DNA from: Spirochaetia bacterium | GTDB taxonomy: Bacteria; Spirochaetota; Spirochaetia; PWKH01 | Length of the DNA: 7,275 nt | Direction: 5' to 3' | NCBI GenBank assembly: GCA_021736505.1 | Contig: JAIPFU010000088.1 | Location: forward strand, 1-7,275 | In this document: positions 1-4,613 of the stretch, piece after piece | How the letters are laid out: each line of letters begins with the position of its first letter | Numbering within the stretch: position 1 is the first letter of the stretch | Program-made: the position numbers and the translations under genes | Notes under the pieces: model-generated | Database searches by the model: none | What the model saw: only the letters and a program-made list of their open reading frames with translations | What the model was told of the DNA's origin: nothing

Positions 1-751
1 TGTGCGAGGCCTGGAATGCGTCGGAAATGAAATTCCGGTGGGTCAGCATCACCCCCTTCTCGTTGCCGGTGGTGCCGGAGGTAAAAAGAATCGCCGCCAG
101 TTCGTCCTCCGTCCCCGCTGGGTGCTTTAGTTCGTCCTCTGTCCCCGCTTGATGCTTTAGTTCTTCCTCCGTCCCCGCTTGATGCTTTAGTTCTTCCTCC
201 GTCCCCGCTTGATGCGTCTTATTCTGTCCCGATCCCGAAGCTTTCACATCAGATGCTTTCACATCAGATGCTTTCACATCAAGAACGAAATTTTCCTTTT
301 CAGGGGATAGAGAAATCTTAGTTTCGATTATTGTTTTGCTCGGTTTCAGCTCGTCAAATTTCTCCTTATCGACAAAGGCAATGCTCGCTTCCACATGATC
401 TATAAGATGCTCAATCGCTGCGTTTTCCAGATGATAGTCCAGCGGTACGATGACGCCGCCAGCCTCACTTATCGCCAGGTACGCCATGCCCCAATAGGGT
501 GTATTTTTCCCCGTCAGCGCCACCCGGTCGCCCTTTTTCAAGCCCGCCGCCAGCAGATAGTCCGCAATCCGATTCACGTGCTCCTCCACCTCCCGATAGG
601 TGAAGCGCAGCTCCTCCGGTGTGAAAGTCGTAAAGCAATTTCGCTCAGGATACAGCCGAGCGGAGAGGTGAAACATCTCCGGTATCGTCGGCCAGTCTCC
701 GCTGAAATCAGTTCCCCTGTACGGTTCCAGTCTGTCCCATGAATTTTCCAT
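1..751 (-). CDS. AMP-forming acyl-CoA synthetase, N-terminal part (3' end beyond window)
   Basis: This is an adenylate-forming enzyme of the long-chain acyl-CoA synthetase type, which would activate a fatty acid with ATP and CoA in the cytoplasm. The first 250 residues are present and the rest lies off the left edge. The N-terminal domain is typical (FTYREVEEHVNRIADYL around residues 50-66, GDRVALTGKN around 74-83, GGVIVPLDYHL around 98-108). The ATP-binding loop FTSGTTGNEKGVM at about 223-235 is the family's signature. The ATG at 751-749 fits the domain start and has an AGGA about 7 nt upstream. Residues 158-218, in the linker before the loop, hold two in-frame tandem repeats (three SDVKA and four of about HQAGTEEELK), which ordinary members lack. 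The reading frame stays intact, so the protein is probably made. The family assignment is firm; the substrate chain length cannot be told from this part. Confidence 0.9.
   Translation of the reverse strand, partial: MENSWDRLEPYRGTDFSGDWPTIPEMFHLSARLYPERNCFTTFTPEELRFTYREVEEHVNRIADYLLAAGLKKGDRVALTGKNTPYWGMAYLAISEAGGVIVPLDYHLENAAIEHLIDHVEASIAFVDKEKFDELKPSKTIIETKISLSPEKENFVLDVKASDVKASDVKASGSGQNKTHQAGTEEELKHQAGTEEELKHQAGTEDELKHPAGTEDELAAILFTSGTTGNEKGVMLTHRNFISDAFQASH
101..220 (-). repeat. Four 30-bp in-frame tandem repeats inside the acyl-CoA synthetase gene
   Basis: Four consecutive 30-bp units (101-130, 131-160, 161-190, 191-220) differ by only a few bases. Read on the coding strand they encode ten-residue units close to HQAGTEEELK. 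The unit nearest the ATP-binding loop (HPAGTEDELAA) looks like the native sequence, because family members usually have an acidic residue and LA just before the loop; the other three look like expansions of it. Each unit contains the core GGGGAC(A/G)GAGGA that also recurs between genes at 960-1114. Confidence 0.9.
240..284 (-). repeat. Three 15-bp in-frame tandem repeats (SDVKA)
   Basis: Three 15-bp units (240-254, 255-269, 270-284) encode DVKAS-DVKAS-DVKAS at about residues 158-172 of the acyl-CoA synthetase. The first two are identical, and the third drifts only in its last bases. They sit about 20 bp upstream, in coding sense, of the 30-bp array and share no sequence with it. Confidence 0.85.
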
Positions 752-896
752 TTACATTTCCTTTTTTTATTAATAGTCCCCAGCTTTTTTATTCGCCTTT
801 ATTTCCATCAGCAAATTATCTTCAAACCATCAGTAAACCATTAAAAAATATATTTTTACACATTTTGTATAACTGTAGTCAGTGTCATAATTAATT

Positions 897-925
897 AGTA
901 TACGCCAAAATATCCGATTTATCAA
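897..925 (-). promoter_or_regulatory. Predicted sigma70-type promoter for the acyl-CoA synthetase gene
   Basis: On the minus strand a TTGATA -35 box (925-920) is followed by a 17-bp spacer and a TATACT -10 box (902-897). This predicts a transcript starting near 889 and a leader of about 138 nt. The stretch 752-896 is otherwise AT-rich non-coding DNA, with an AAAAATATATTTTT palindrome near 845-858 and no other element I can name. Confidence 0.6.
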
Positions 926-958
926 ACACGAACTGAAACTGATGTGGATCTAAAAAAA

Positions 959-1114
959 TGGGGACAGAGGAACTTTTATGAGAAGCTGAGGGACAGAGGA
1001 GTTTTACGACACAGCAGCTAAGGGAGAGGTGAGCTGCAAAATTGGGGACGGAGGAACTTTTATGACAACAGCAATAGAAAAAAATAGGGAGCTGCAGAAA
1101 TTGGGGACGGAGGA
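959..1114 (+). repeat. Intergenic cluster of REP-like GGGGAC(A/G)GAGGA repeats
   Basis: Four plus-strand copies of the core lie at 960-971, 990-1000 (one G short), 1044-1055 and 1103-1114. Two are followed by AACTTTTATGA. A longer direct repeat, GAGCTGCA-aaaTTGGGGACGGAGGA, is found at 1031-1055 and 1089-1114. The cluster fills the gap between the starts-apart acyl-CoA synthetase gene and the end of the FAH-family gene. Short dispersed elements with a GGGGAC core are often linked to REP-associated Y1 transposases in bacteria; that link is inference, since no transposase is in this window. Confidence 0.7.
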
Positions 1115-1133
1115 GTGCTTGCGGGGCTAAGGT

Positions 1134-1748
1134 TTATACCACCTTCACCTGCAGCAGTTCTTCCCCCTCTAGATAGGCCTGAAGCTTGTCGCCCGGCTTG
1201 ACGGGACCAACGCCTTCAGGAGTGCCGCTGAGCAGGATATCTCCGGCATCGAGGGTAATAAATCGTGAAACATGAGAAATGAGCTGATTTACGGAAAAAA
1301 TCATATCCTGCGTCTTGCCAAGCTGGACCTGTTTGCCATTCTGTTCAAGGGAGATTTCAAGCTCCTGAGGTCCTTTTCCCAGTTTATCAAGACTGACCCA
1401 CTTGCCCACTGGGGATGAATCTTCAAAGGATTTACAAACCTCCCAGGGGAAGCCGAGTTTACCCTGACGCCGCTGCAGATCTCGAGCGGTAAAATCCATG
1501 CCCACGCTCACTTGGCTGTAGTAATTTCCTGCATCTTCTGCGGATACACGGCGGCAGCTTGTATCGATGCGAACAGCCAGTTCGACTTCGTAGTCCACCT
1601 CATCGGAAAAATCGGGATAGGGGAAAATTCCATCCTTTGATGGGGCTGCATTTTCCGGTTTGAAAAAGAACATCGGTTCTTCCGGCAGACTCCCGCCGAA
1701 TTCTTCAGCGTGGGCTAAATAGTTTTTTCCGATACAGATATATTTCAT
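1134..1748 (-). CDS. Fumarylacetoacetate hydrolase (FAH) family protein, FAHD1/YcgM-like
   Basis: This is a 204-residue single-domain protein of the FAH superfamily. Small members act on 2-oxo acids as acylpyruvate hydrolases, oxaloacetate decarboxylases or tautomerases, or hydroxyheptadienedioate isomerases, using Mg or Mn. The sequence shows the metal-binding pattern DYEVEL (E54, E56) and GMDFTARD (D85), the stretch FEDSSPVG at 108-115, and the C-terminal family signature LLSGTPEGVGPVKPGD. The start at 1748 is preferred because GAGGAG lies 9 nt upstream and the family begins with this MKYICIGKNY pattern; a longer TTG start at 1820 would run into the 38-bp repeat. The gene lies alone, 292 bp after a same-strand gene of unknown function, so neighbours do not reveal the substrate. 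Family certain, exact reaction open. Confidence 0.92.
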   Translation of the reverse strand: MKYICIGKNYLAHAEEFGGSLPEEPMFFFKPENAAPSKDGIFPYPDFSDEVDYEVELAVRIDTSCRRVSAEDAGNYYSQVSVGMDFTARDLQRRQGKLGFPWEVCKSFEDSSPVGKWVSLDKLGKGPQELEISLEQNGKQVQLGKTQDMIFSVNQLISHVSRFITLDAGDILLSGTPEGVGPVKPGDKLQAYLEGEELLQVKVV

Positions 1749-1807
1749 ATACGCAGTCTCCTCGATTTGCCTTTTAAGGATCTCATCCGGTATCCTATCC
1801 GGTTTTC

Positions 1808-1883
1808 CAGCACGAATCAAGAGATGCTGCCTCTGTCCCTGATTTCAGCACGAATGAAGAGATGTTACCTCTGTCCCTATGCA
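1808..1883 (-). repeat. Two 38-bp tandem repeats upstream of the FAH-family gene
   Basis: Units 1808-1845 and 1846-1883 both begin CAGCACGAAT and carry AAGAGATG and then CCTCTGTCCCT. They match at all but about four of the first 33 positions. The CCTCTGTCCCT parts (1830-1840 and 1868-1878) are minus-strand copies of the GGGACAGAGG core seen at 960-1114 and in the acyl-CoA synthetase gene. They would lie in the 5' leader of the FAH-family gene if it is transcribed from upstream. Confidence 0.8.
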
Positions 1884-1884
1884 T

Positions 1885-1993
1885 CAGCGGACTGCAGTAG
1901 CACGCTGAGAATTTATCGGCTTCCCGATGCCCCGCGCTGAAGCAGAACGCTGCGAATTCACCAAGGAAAACGCAGCGCAGAGGCATCAGTATA
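1885..1993 (-). other. Hairpin-rich stretch upstream of the FAH-family gene, possible structured leader
   Basis: Several complementary segments lie close together: CAGCG 1885-1889 with CGCTG 1903-1907; ATCGG 1915-1919 with CCGAT 1924-1928 around a 4-nt loop; GATGCC 1926-1931 plus GCGCTG 1934-1939 with CAGCGC 1973-1978 plus GGCATC 1982-1987; and CGCTGCG 1948-1954 with CGCAGCG 1971-1977. The last two pairings share bases 1973-1977 and exclude each other. A TATACT -10-like box (minus strand, 1993-1988) sits right at the upstream edge, but I find no convincing -35 box. No known RNA family is recognised. Confidence 0.4.
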
Positions 1994-2040
1994 GACCATT
2001 TTTATTTTTGTAGTTTGAGATATTGCTTTTTTGCGGACTT

Positions 2041-2544
2041 TCAGGCGCTGCGGACGTAATCCAGGGCTGCGAAAAACCAGGCGCTGTACGAGGGCTCATC
2101 AATCCCGAAATCATCGATGGTAAAATCAAATCCGCTTTGTGAAAGGATTTCCAGCAGGGTGCTGTACTCGTGCTCATCCAGGACGACATCATCCCAGACG
2201 ATACTTCCGCCGAGGGGGTTGTAAAGACGCTGGTACTGTTCAATGTCGGCATCGTAGAGATTGTGACCCGAGAGCGCGGTTTCAGTTCCATCTTTTTTGA
2301 CAGCTTTAAAGTAGAGCTCCTGGCCTTCGAGGCGGTCGGCCAGCAAGTCGCTGTTTCCGTTGGCCAGATAGGCGTTCAGGATCGGAAGGGTCGGGAATCG
2401 GCCGCTTTCGAAGCAGATTTGGAAAGACATGTCTACTGAAAGAAGCGTCAGGACAGTCTGAATTCCATGGGATATCTCAAGCAGAATTTCATCATCCTCC
2501 GGGGCGAATCCCGGATATTCAGGGATTTCGATGGTAATTGTCAT
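2041..2544 (-). CDS. Hypothetical acidic protein, 167 residues
   Basis: I do not recognise this protein. It is rich in Asp and Glu, with no signal peptide and no clear membrane segment, so it is probably cytoplasmic. The N-terminus (MTITIEIPEYPGFAPEDDE) looks like a beta strand followed by an acidic turn. The middle has FPTLPILNAYLANGNSDLLADRLEG (49-74), and the C-terminus ends with aromatic residues (PSYSAWFFAALDYV, 151-164). The ATG at 2544 is chosen because GGGAGG lies 6 nt upstream; the frame stays open for 65 more codons upstream, but that part is the repeat-filled leader. A strong promoter at 2780-2808 supports real transcription. It is divergent from the perR promoter, with -35 boxes about 24 bp apart, so shared control is possible but unproven. 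Confidence 0.75.
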   Translation of the reverse strand: MTITIEIPEYPGFAPEDDEILLEISHGIQTVLTLLSVDMSFQICFESGRFPTLPILNAYLANGNSDLLADRLEGQELYFKAVKKDGTETALSGHNLYDADIEQYQRLYNPLGGSIVWDDVVLDEHEYSTLLEILSQSGFDFTIDDFGIDEPSYSAWFFAALDYVRSA

Positions 2545-2620
2545 ACGCAGCCTCCCGTAAGCCTTTGCTTTTGTGTTAACCAACTCTACCTGTTGTGCAT
2601 GCTGCCCTGCTTGTAAGCAA

Positions 2621-2754
2621 ACCCTGCAGCATAGTTCTGCATCTTCGGAATACAGCTTAATACAGCATCTTCGGAATGCACCTGCAACCCTGCACCATAG
2701 TACTGCATTATAGCACTGCAAAGTACCACAGAACAGCACAGCAAAGTACTACAG
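2621..2754 (-). repeat. Degenerate CTGCA-rich repeats in the leader of the hypothetical gene
   Basis: This stretch is built of overlapping imperfect direct repeats: a 22-bp repeat at 2621-2642 and 2687-2708 (20 of 22 identical), GCATCTTCGGAAT at 2639-2651 and 2665-2677 (26-bp period), and a 14-bp repeat GCAAAGTAC(C/T)ACAG at 2718-2731 and 2741-2754. CTGCA or GCAGG recurs throughout. Given the promoter at 2780-2808 it would be transcribed as the roughly 230-nt leader of the gene starting at 2544. Confidence 0.65.
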
Positions 2755-2779
2755 CCCTGCATTTGCAATACCTATTGTT

Positions 2780-2808
2780 ATTATATCCCTAAAAAACGCT
2801 TAAATCAA
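2780..2808 (-). promoter_or_regulatory. Predicted sigma70-type promoter for the hypothetical gene
   Basis: On the minus strand TTGATT (2808-2803) is followed by a 17-bp spacer and a perfect TATAAT (2785-2780). Transcription would start near 2773, giving a leader of about 230 nt. Confidence 0.7.
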
Positions 2809-2832
2809 TTTTTTCCGGAAAATTAAAAGAAC

Positions 2833-2861
2833 TTGACTTGGAACCATCATCTTAGTATGTT
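2833..2861 (+). promoter_or_regulatory. Predicted sigma70-type promoter for perR
   Basis: TTGACT (2833-2838), a 17-bp spacer and TATGTT (2856-2861) form a reasonable promoter. The start point would fall near 2868, inside the operator-like sequence at 2867-2889, as expected for autorepression. It implies an unusually long leader of about 285 nt. A second weaker candidate, TTGTGC (2931-2936), 17 bp, TATATA (2954-2959), lies just before the inverted repeat. Confidence 0.5.
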
Positions 2862-2866
2862 TAAAA

Positions 2867-2889
2867 GTAATAATAGTTCCGAATATCAT
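2867..2889 (+). promoter_or_regulatory. PerR/Fur-like operator in the perR control region
   Basis: The sequence TAATAATAGTTCCGAATAT (2868-2886) sits at the predicted start of transcription. Over 23 positions it matches the perfect palindrome at 3761-3783 upstream of the mini-ferritin gene at 18 positions. Fur-family regulators bind AT-rich dyads of this kind, and control of their own gene is common. The dyad here is imperfect, suggesting a weaker site. Confidence 0.55.
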
Positions 2890-2960
2890 TATTCGGAAAA
2901 TGAGCAGAATTTATAATTGAAAGAAAAGATTTGTGCCGTAAGATAGTACCTTTTATATAC

Positions 2961-3117
2961 TGGCATAAAAATTAGTGATGGACTATTTTTTTACAAAGGA
3001 GTTATTTGGGAGGAACTTTTTTATCTGGAACAGTACAGTGATTATTAAAATCCAGGGTTAAAAGGACAATTCTTAATAAATTGTTCACTGAATACTCTGT
3101 CACTAATTTTTATGCCA
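2961..3117. repeat. 157-bp nested inverted repeat in the perR leader
   Basis: TGGCATAAAAATTAGTGA (2961-2978) is perfectly complementary to TCACTAATTTTTATGCCA (3100-3117), and the match continues imperfectly inward for about ten more bases. Nested inside are CAGTGA 3036-3041 with TCACTG 3085-3090, TTATTAA 3042-3048 with TTAATAA 3073-3079, and an alternative small hairpin ACAATT 3066-3071 with AATTGT 3079-3084. It could be a MITE-like insertion or a structured 5' leader. No abutting target-site duplication is visible. Confidence 0.75.
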
Positions 3118-3152
3118 CGATTTACCTTTAAGTAAAGCAGAAAGGAAGGGAA

Positions 3153-3653
3153 GTGAAAGAGACAACAAAAGATAAAACATATAAAAGAAGCCGTCAGAGA
3201 GAACGCATTTTGGAGTTGCTGCAATCCACAGGTGTACATCCCACCGCAGACTGGATCTATGAAAGACTCAAGGATGAGTTCCCGCACTTGAGCATGGGAA
3301 CCATATATCGGAATCTGTCCATCCTCATCGATCAGGAGCTTATCAGCAAAATTGACTTTGGAAGTACTTTTGATCGTTTTGATGCCAACATTGATGAGCA
3401 TTATCATTTTATCTGTGAAAAGTGCGGGGCGATTATAGACTTGCAGGTACCAGTGGATCATAGTTTGGAAAAAAAACTTGCAGAAAAAACGCATCATACT
3501 GTGAAAAGGCATAGAATAGAATTTTTTGGAATATGTGAAGACTGCCTAAAAAATGAGGAACAGGAAGATGCAGCTAAAGAATTGAGGGATAAGCATTCGG
3601 ATGAGAAACCGGATGAGCATTTGGACAGTTATTCGAATAAACTCAGCGATTAA
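3153..3653 (+). CDS. perR: PerR-type Fur-family peroxide-responsive repressor
   Basis: This is a 166-residue Fur-family metalloregulator, a dimeric cytoplasmic repressor of oxidative-stress and iron genes. The winged-helix domain spans about 12-75 (HPTADWIYERLK, recognition helix MGTIYRNLSIL at 48-58). The structural zinc site is C88/C91 and C128/C131. The regulatory-site residues known from Bacillus PerR are all present: H29, D77 (in RFDAN), H83 and H85 (in EHYHFIC) and D96 (in IIDL). The aspartates at 77 and 96 favour PerR over Fur. The GTG start is chosen because AAGGA lies 6 nt upstream and the protein begins where the family does. A charged tail of about 35 residues (133-166) extends past the last cysteine pair. 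It is followed after 151 bp by the mini-ferritin gene, a classic PerR target; the matching operators at both genes support autoregulation and control of the neighbour. Confidence 0.88.
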   Translation: MKETTKDKTYKRSRQRERILELLQSTGVHPTADWIYERLKDEFPHLSMGTIYRNLSILIDQELISKIDFGSTFDRFDANIDEHYHFICEKCGAIIDLQVPVDHSLEKKLAEKTHHTVKRHRIEFFGICEDCLKNEEQEDAAKELRDKHSDEKPDEHLDSYSNKLSD

Positions 3654-3655
3654 AG

Positions 3656-3729
3656 AACTGAAAAAGTGAAAAACTGAAAGAGTGAAGAATTGGTGAAAAA
3701 CAACTAAGGCAAGTAAGAGGCAAGTAAGA
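3656..3729 (+). repeat. Short tandem repeats between perR and the mini-ferritin gene
   Basis: AACTGAAAAAGTGAA (3656-3670) is followed by AACTGAAAGAGTGAA (3672-3686), one mismatch, 16-bp period. Then GGCAAGTAAGA occurs twice back to back (3708-3718 and 3719-3729). No terminator is apparent between the two genes, so read-through from perR is possible. Confidence 0.65.
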
Positions 3730-3751
3730 CCAATGGAAGGGAACTTTTTTT

Positions 3752-3817
3752 ATGAACAAATTAATAATCGTTCCGATTATTAAAAATATTTTTGGAGGCA
3801 TTATATGGCAAAAGTAG
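3752..3817 (+). CDS. Possible 21-codon leader ORF overlapping the mini-ferritin start
   Basis: An ATG at 3752 opens a 21-codon hydrophobic reading frame (beginning MNKLIIVPIIKN) that crosses the operator and ends with TAG at 3815-3817, 13 bp into the mini-ferritin gene in another frame. GGAAGG lies about 11 nt upstream, a long spacing. If the transcript starts upstream of it, translation could be coupled to the mini-ferritin; if transcription starts in or after the operator the ORF is not made. It may well be chance. Confidence 0.15.
   Translation: MNKLIIVPIIKNIFGGIIWQK
3761..3783 (+). promoter_or_regulatory. Perfect palindromic PerR/Fur-like operator upstream of the mini-ferritin
   Basis: TTAATAATCG (3761-3770), a TTC centre and CGATTATTAA (3774-3783) make a perfect 10-3-10 inverted repeat 21 bp before the start codon. 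It resembles Fur-family boxes in being AT-rich and dyad-symmetric, but the centre with CG-TTC-CG differs from the well-known Bacillus PerR box. Its near copy at the perR promoter makes the PerR protein the likely ligand. I could not fix -35 and -10 boxes with confidence here. Confidence 0.7.
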
Positions 3818-4356
3818 CAAGAGAAATGGTTGAAAAAGCGGGAGTTGATGTAGATCAATTGGTGAATCTGCTCGTGAAAAATGCTTCAGCGGAATTGACG
3901 ACATTCTATTATTACACAATTCTTCGCGTAAATTTGATCGGCTTAGAAGGTGAGGGGATAAAGGAAATTGCAGAAACTGCGAGAATTGAGGATAGAAATC
4001 ACTTTGAGGCTCTAGTGCCTAGAATTTATGAACTTGGCGGAGAACTTCCTCAGTCTATGAAAGAATTTCATGATATCTCTGCCTGTCCGCCGGCACATCT
4101 TCCGAAAAATCCTGAAAGTGCTATGGAAATTCTGAAAGTACTTGTGGAAGCAGAACGATGCGCTGTGCGTGGGTATTCTGAAATCTGTAATCTGACTGCA
4201 GGAAAAGATCACAGAACCTACGATCTTGTTCAGGCAATTCTCCATGAAGAAATTGAGCATGAATCATGGTTTTCAGAATTCCTCGGTGAAGGGCCTTCAG
4301 GACACTTCCTGCGTCGCGGTGAAACATCACCCTTCGTATCCAAATTTCTTCGATAA
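3805..4356 (+). CDS. dpsL: Dps-like (DPSL/thioferritin-type) mini-ferritin
   Basis: This 183-residue ferritin-like protein matches the DPSL class known from Sulfolobus, Pyrococcus and Bacteroides fragilis, which assembles into a 12-subunit cage, oxidises iron preferably with hydrogen peroxide and stores it. The four-helix bundle carries the expected iron ligands: E30 in helix 1, E62 and H66 in IEDRNHF, E117 in VEAERC, and E149 and H152 in HEEIEH. The class-defining cysteine pair is C94 (in ACPPAHLP) and C119 (in AERCAV), 25 residues apart, near the iron site. The C-terminal PSGHFLRRG is also typical. Length is normal for the class. GGAGG lies 6 nt before the ATG. It follows perR on the same strand, has a perfect operator upstream and a terminator downstream, so it is probably derepressed by peroxide and detoxifies it together with iron. 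Confidence 0.93.
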   Translation: MAKVAREMVEKAGVDVDQLVNLLVKNASAELTTFYYYTILRVNLIGLEGEGIKEIAETARIEDRNHFEALVPRIYELGGELPQSMKEFHDISACPPAHLPKNPESAMEILKVLVEAERCAVRGYSEICNLTAGKDHRTYDLVQAILHEEIEHESWFSEFLGEGPSGHFLRRGETSPFVSKFLR

Positions 4357-4379
4357 GCTTAAAGCTAAATGTATTAGCT

Positions 4380-4422
4380 GGGCTCCAAGATTCTTAATGG
4401 AATTTGGGGCCCTTTTGCTTTT
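4380..4422 (+). terminator. Rho-independent terminator after the mini-ferritin gene
   Basis: GGGCTCCAA (4380-4388) pairs with TTGGGGCCC (4404-4412), with one G-U, and ATTC (4390-4393) pairs with GAAT (4400-4403) after a single bulged G. The loop is six bases, and TTTTGCTTTT follows at 4413-4422. It ends transcription 24 bp past the stop codon. Confidence 0.9.
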
Positions 4423-4484
4423 GAAGAGTTGTGAATTACTCTTTAGCTTGATGCCTATGTGTTATGTGTAGAGCTTTTGGGGCT

Positions 4485-4592
4485 GAAAACCTGCATTCTG
4501 TGAATCCGCATTCTGAAAACCTGCATAAAGAGCTGCATAAAGGGCTGCATAAAGAGTTGCATAAAGAGTTGCATAAAGGGCTGCATAAAGAG
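4485..4592 (+). repeat. Six 12-bp tandem repeats in the convergent intergenic gap
   Basis: Six units of (C/T)TGCATAAAG(A/G)G run without interruption from 4521 to 4592. Upstream, GAAAACCTGCATTCTG (4485-4500) and GAAAACCTGCATAAAG (4515-4530) form a related 30-bp-spaced repeat. The array lies between the mini-ferritin terminator and the end of the convergent propeller gene. The plus strand is open through it and would read as LHKE/LHKG repeats, but there is no ribosome binding site or known protein. Confidence 0.9.
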
Positions 4593-4613
4593 TCCGGTTT
4601 ACAGCACACAAGC

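Noticed and set aside
101..220. Frameshifted or broken acyl-CoA synthetase gene
   Set aside because: The frame is continuous from the ATG through both repeat arrays into the ATP-binding loop.
395..742. Plus-strand open frame of 115 codons opposite the acyl-CoA synthetase gene
   Set aside because: It lies wholly antisense to a strongly supported gene, has no ribosome site and no recognisable protein; a by-product of codon bias.
1749..1820. Longer FAH-family protein starting at the TTG at 1820
   Set aside because: The extra 24 residues do not belong to the family, the TTG lies in the 38-bp repeat, and a good ribosome site precedes the ATG at 1748.
2586..2768. Cysteine-rich 60-codon frame in the leader of the hypothetical gene
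   Set aside because: It needs a TTG start without a ribosome site and its sequence is a reading of the CTGCA-rich repeats.
2947..3129. TACCTTT direct repeats as target-site duplication of the 157-bp element
   Set aside because: They are separated from the element ends by 7 and 5 bp that do not match each other, so a coincidence is as likely in this AT-rich stretch.
3045..3512. Minus-strand open frame of 155 codons opposite perR
   Set aside because: It is antisense to the clear PerR reading frame and crosses the inverted-repeat element; no family resemblance.
4521..4592. CRISPR array
   Set aside because: The units are directly tandem at 12 bp with no spacers, and no cas gene is present.
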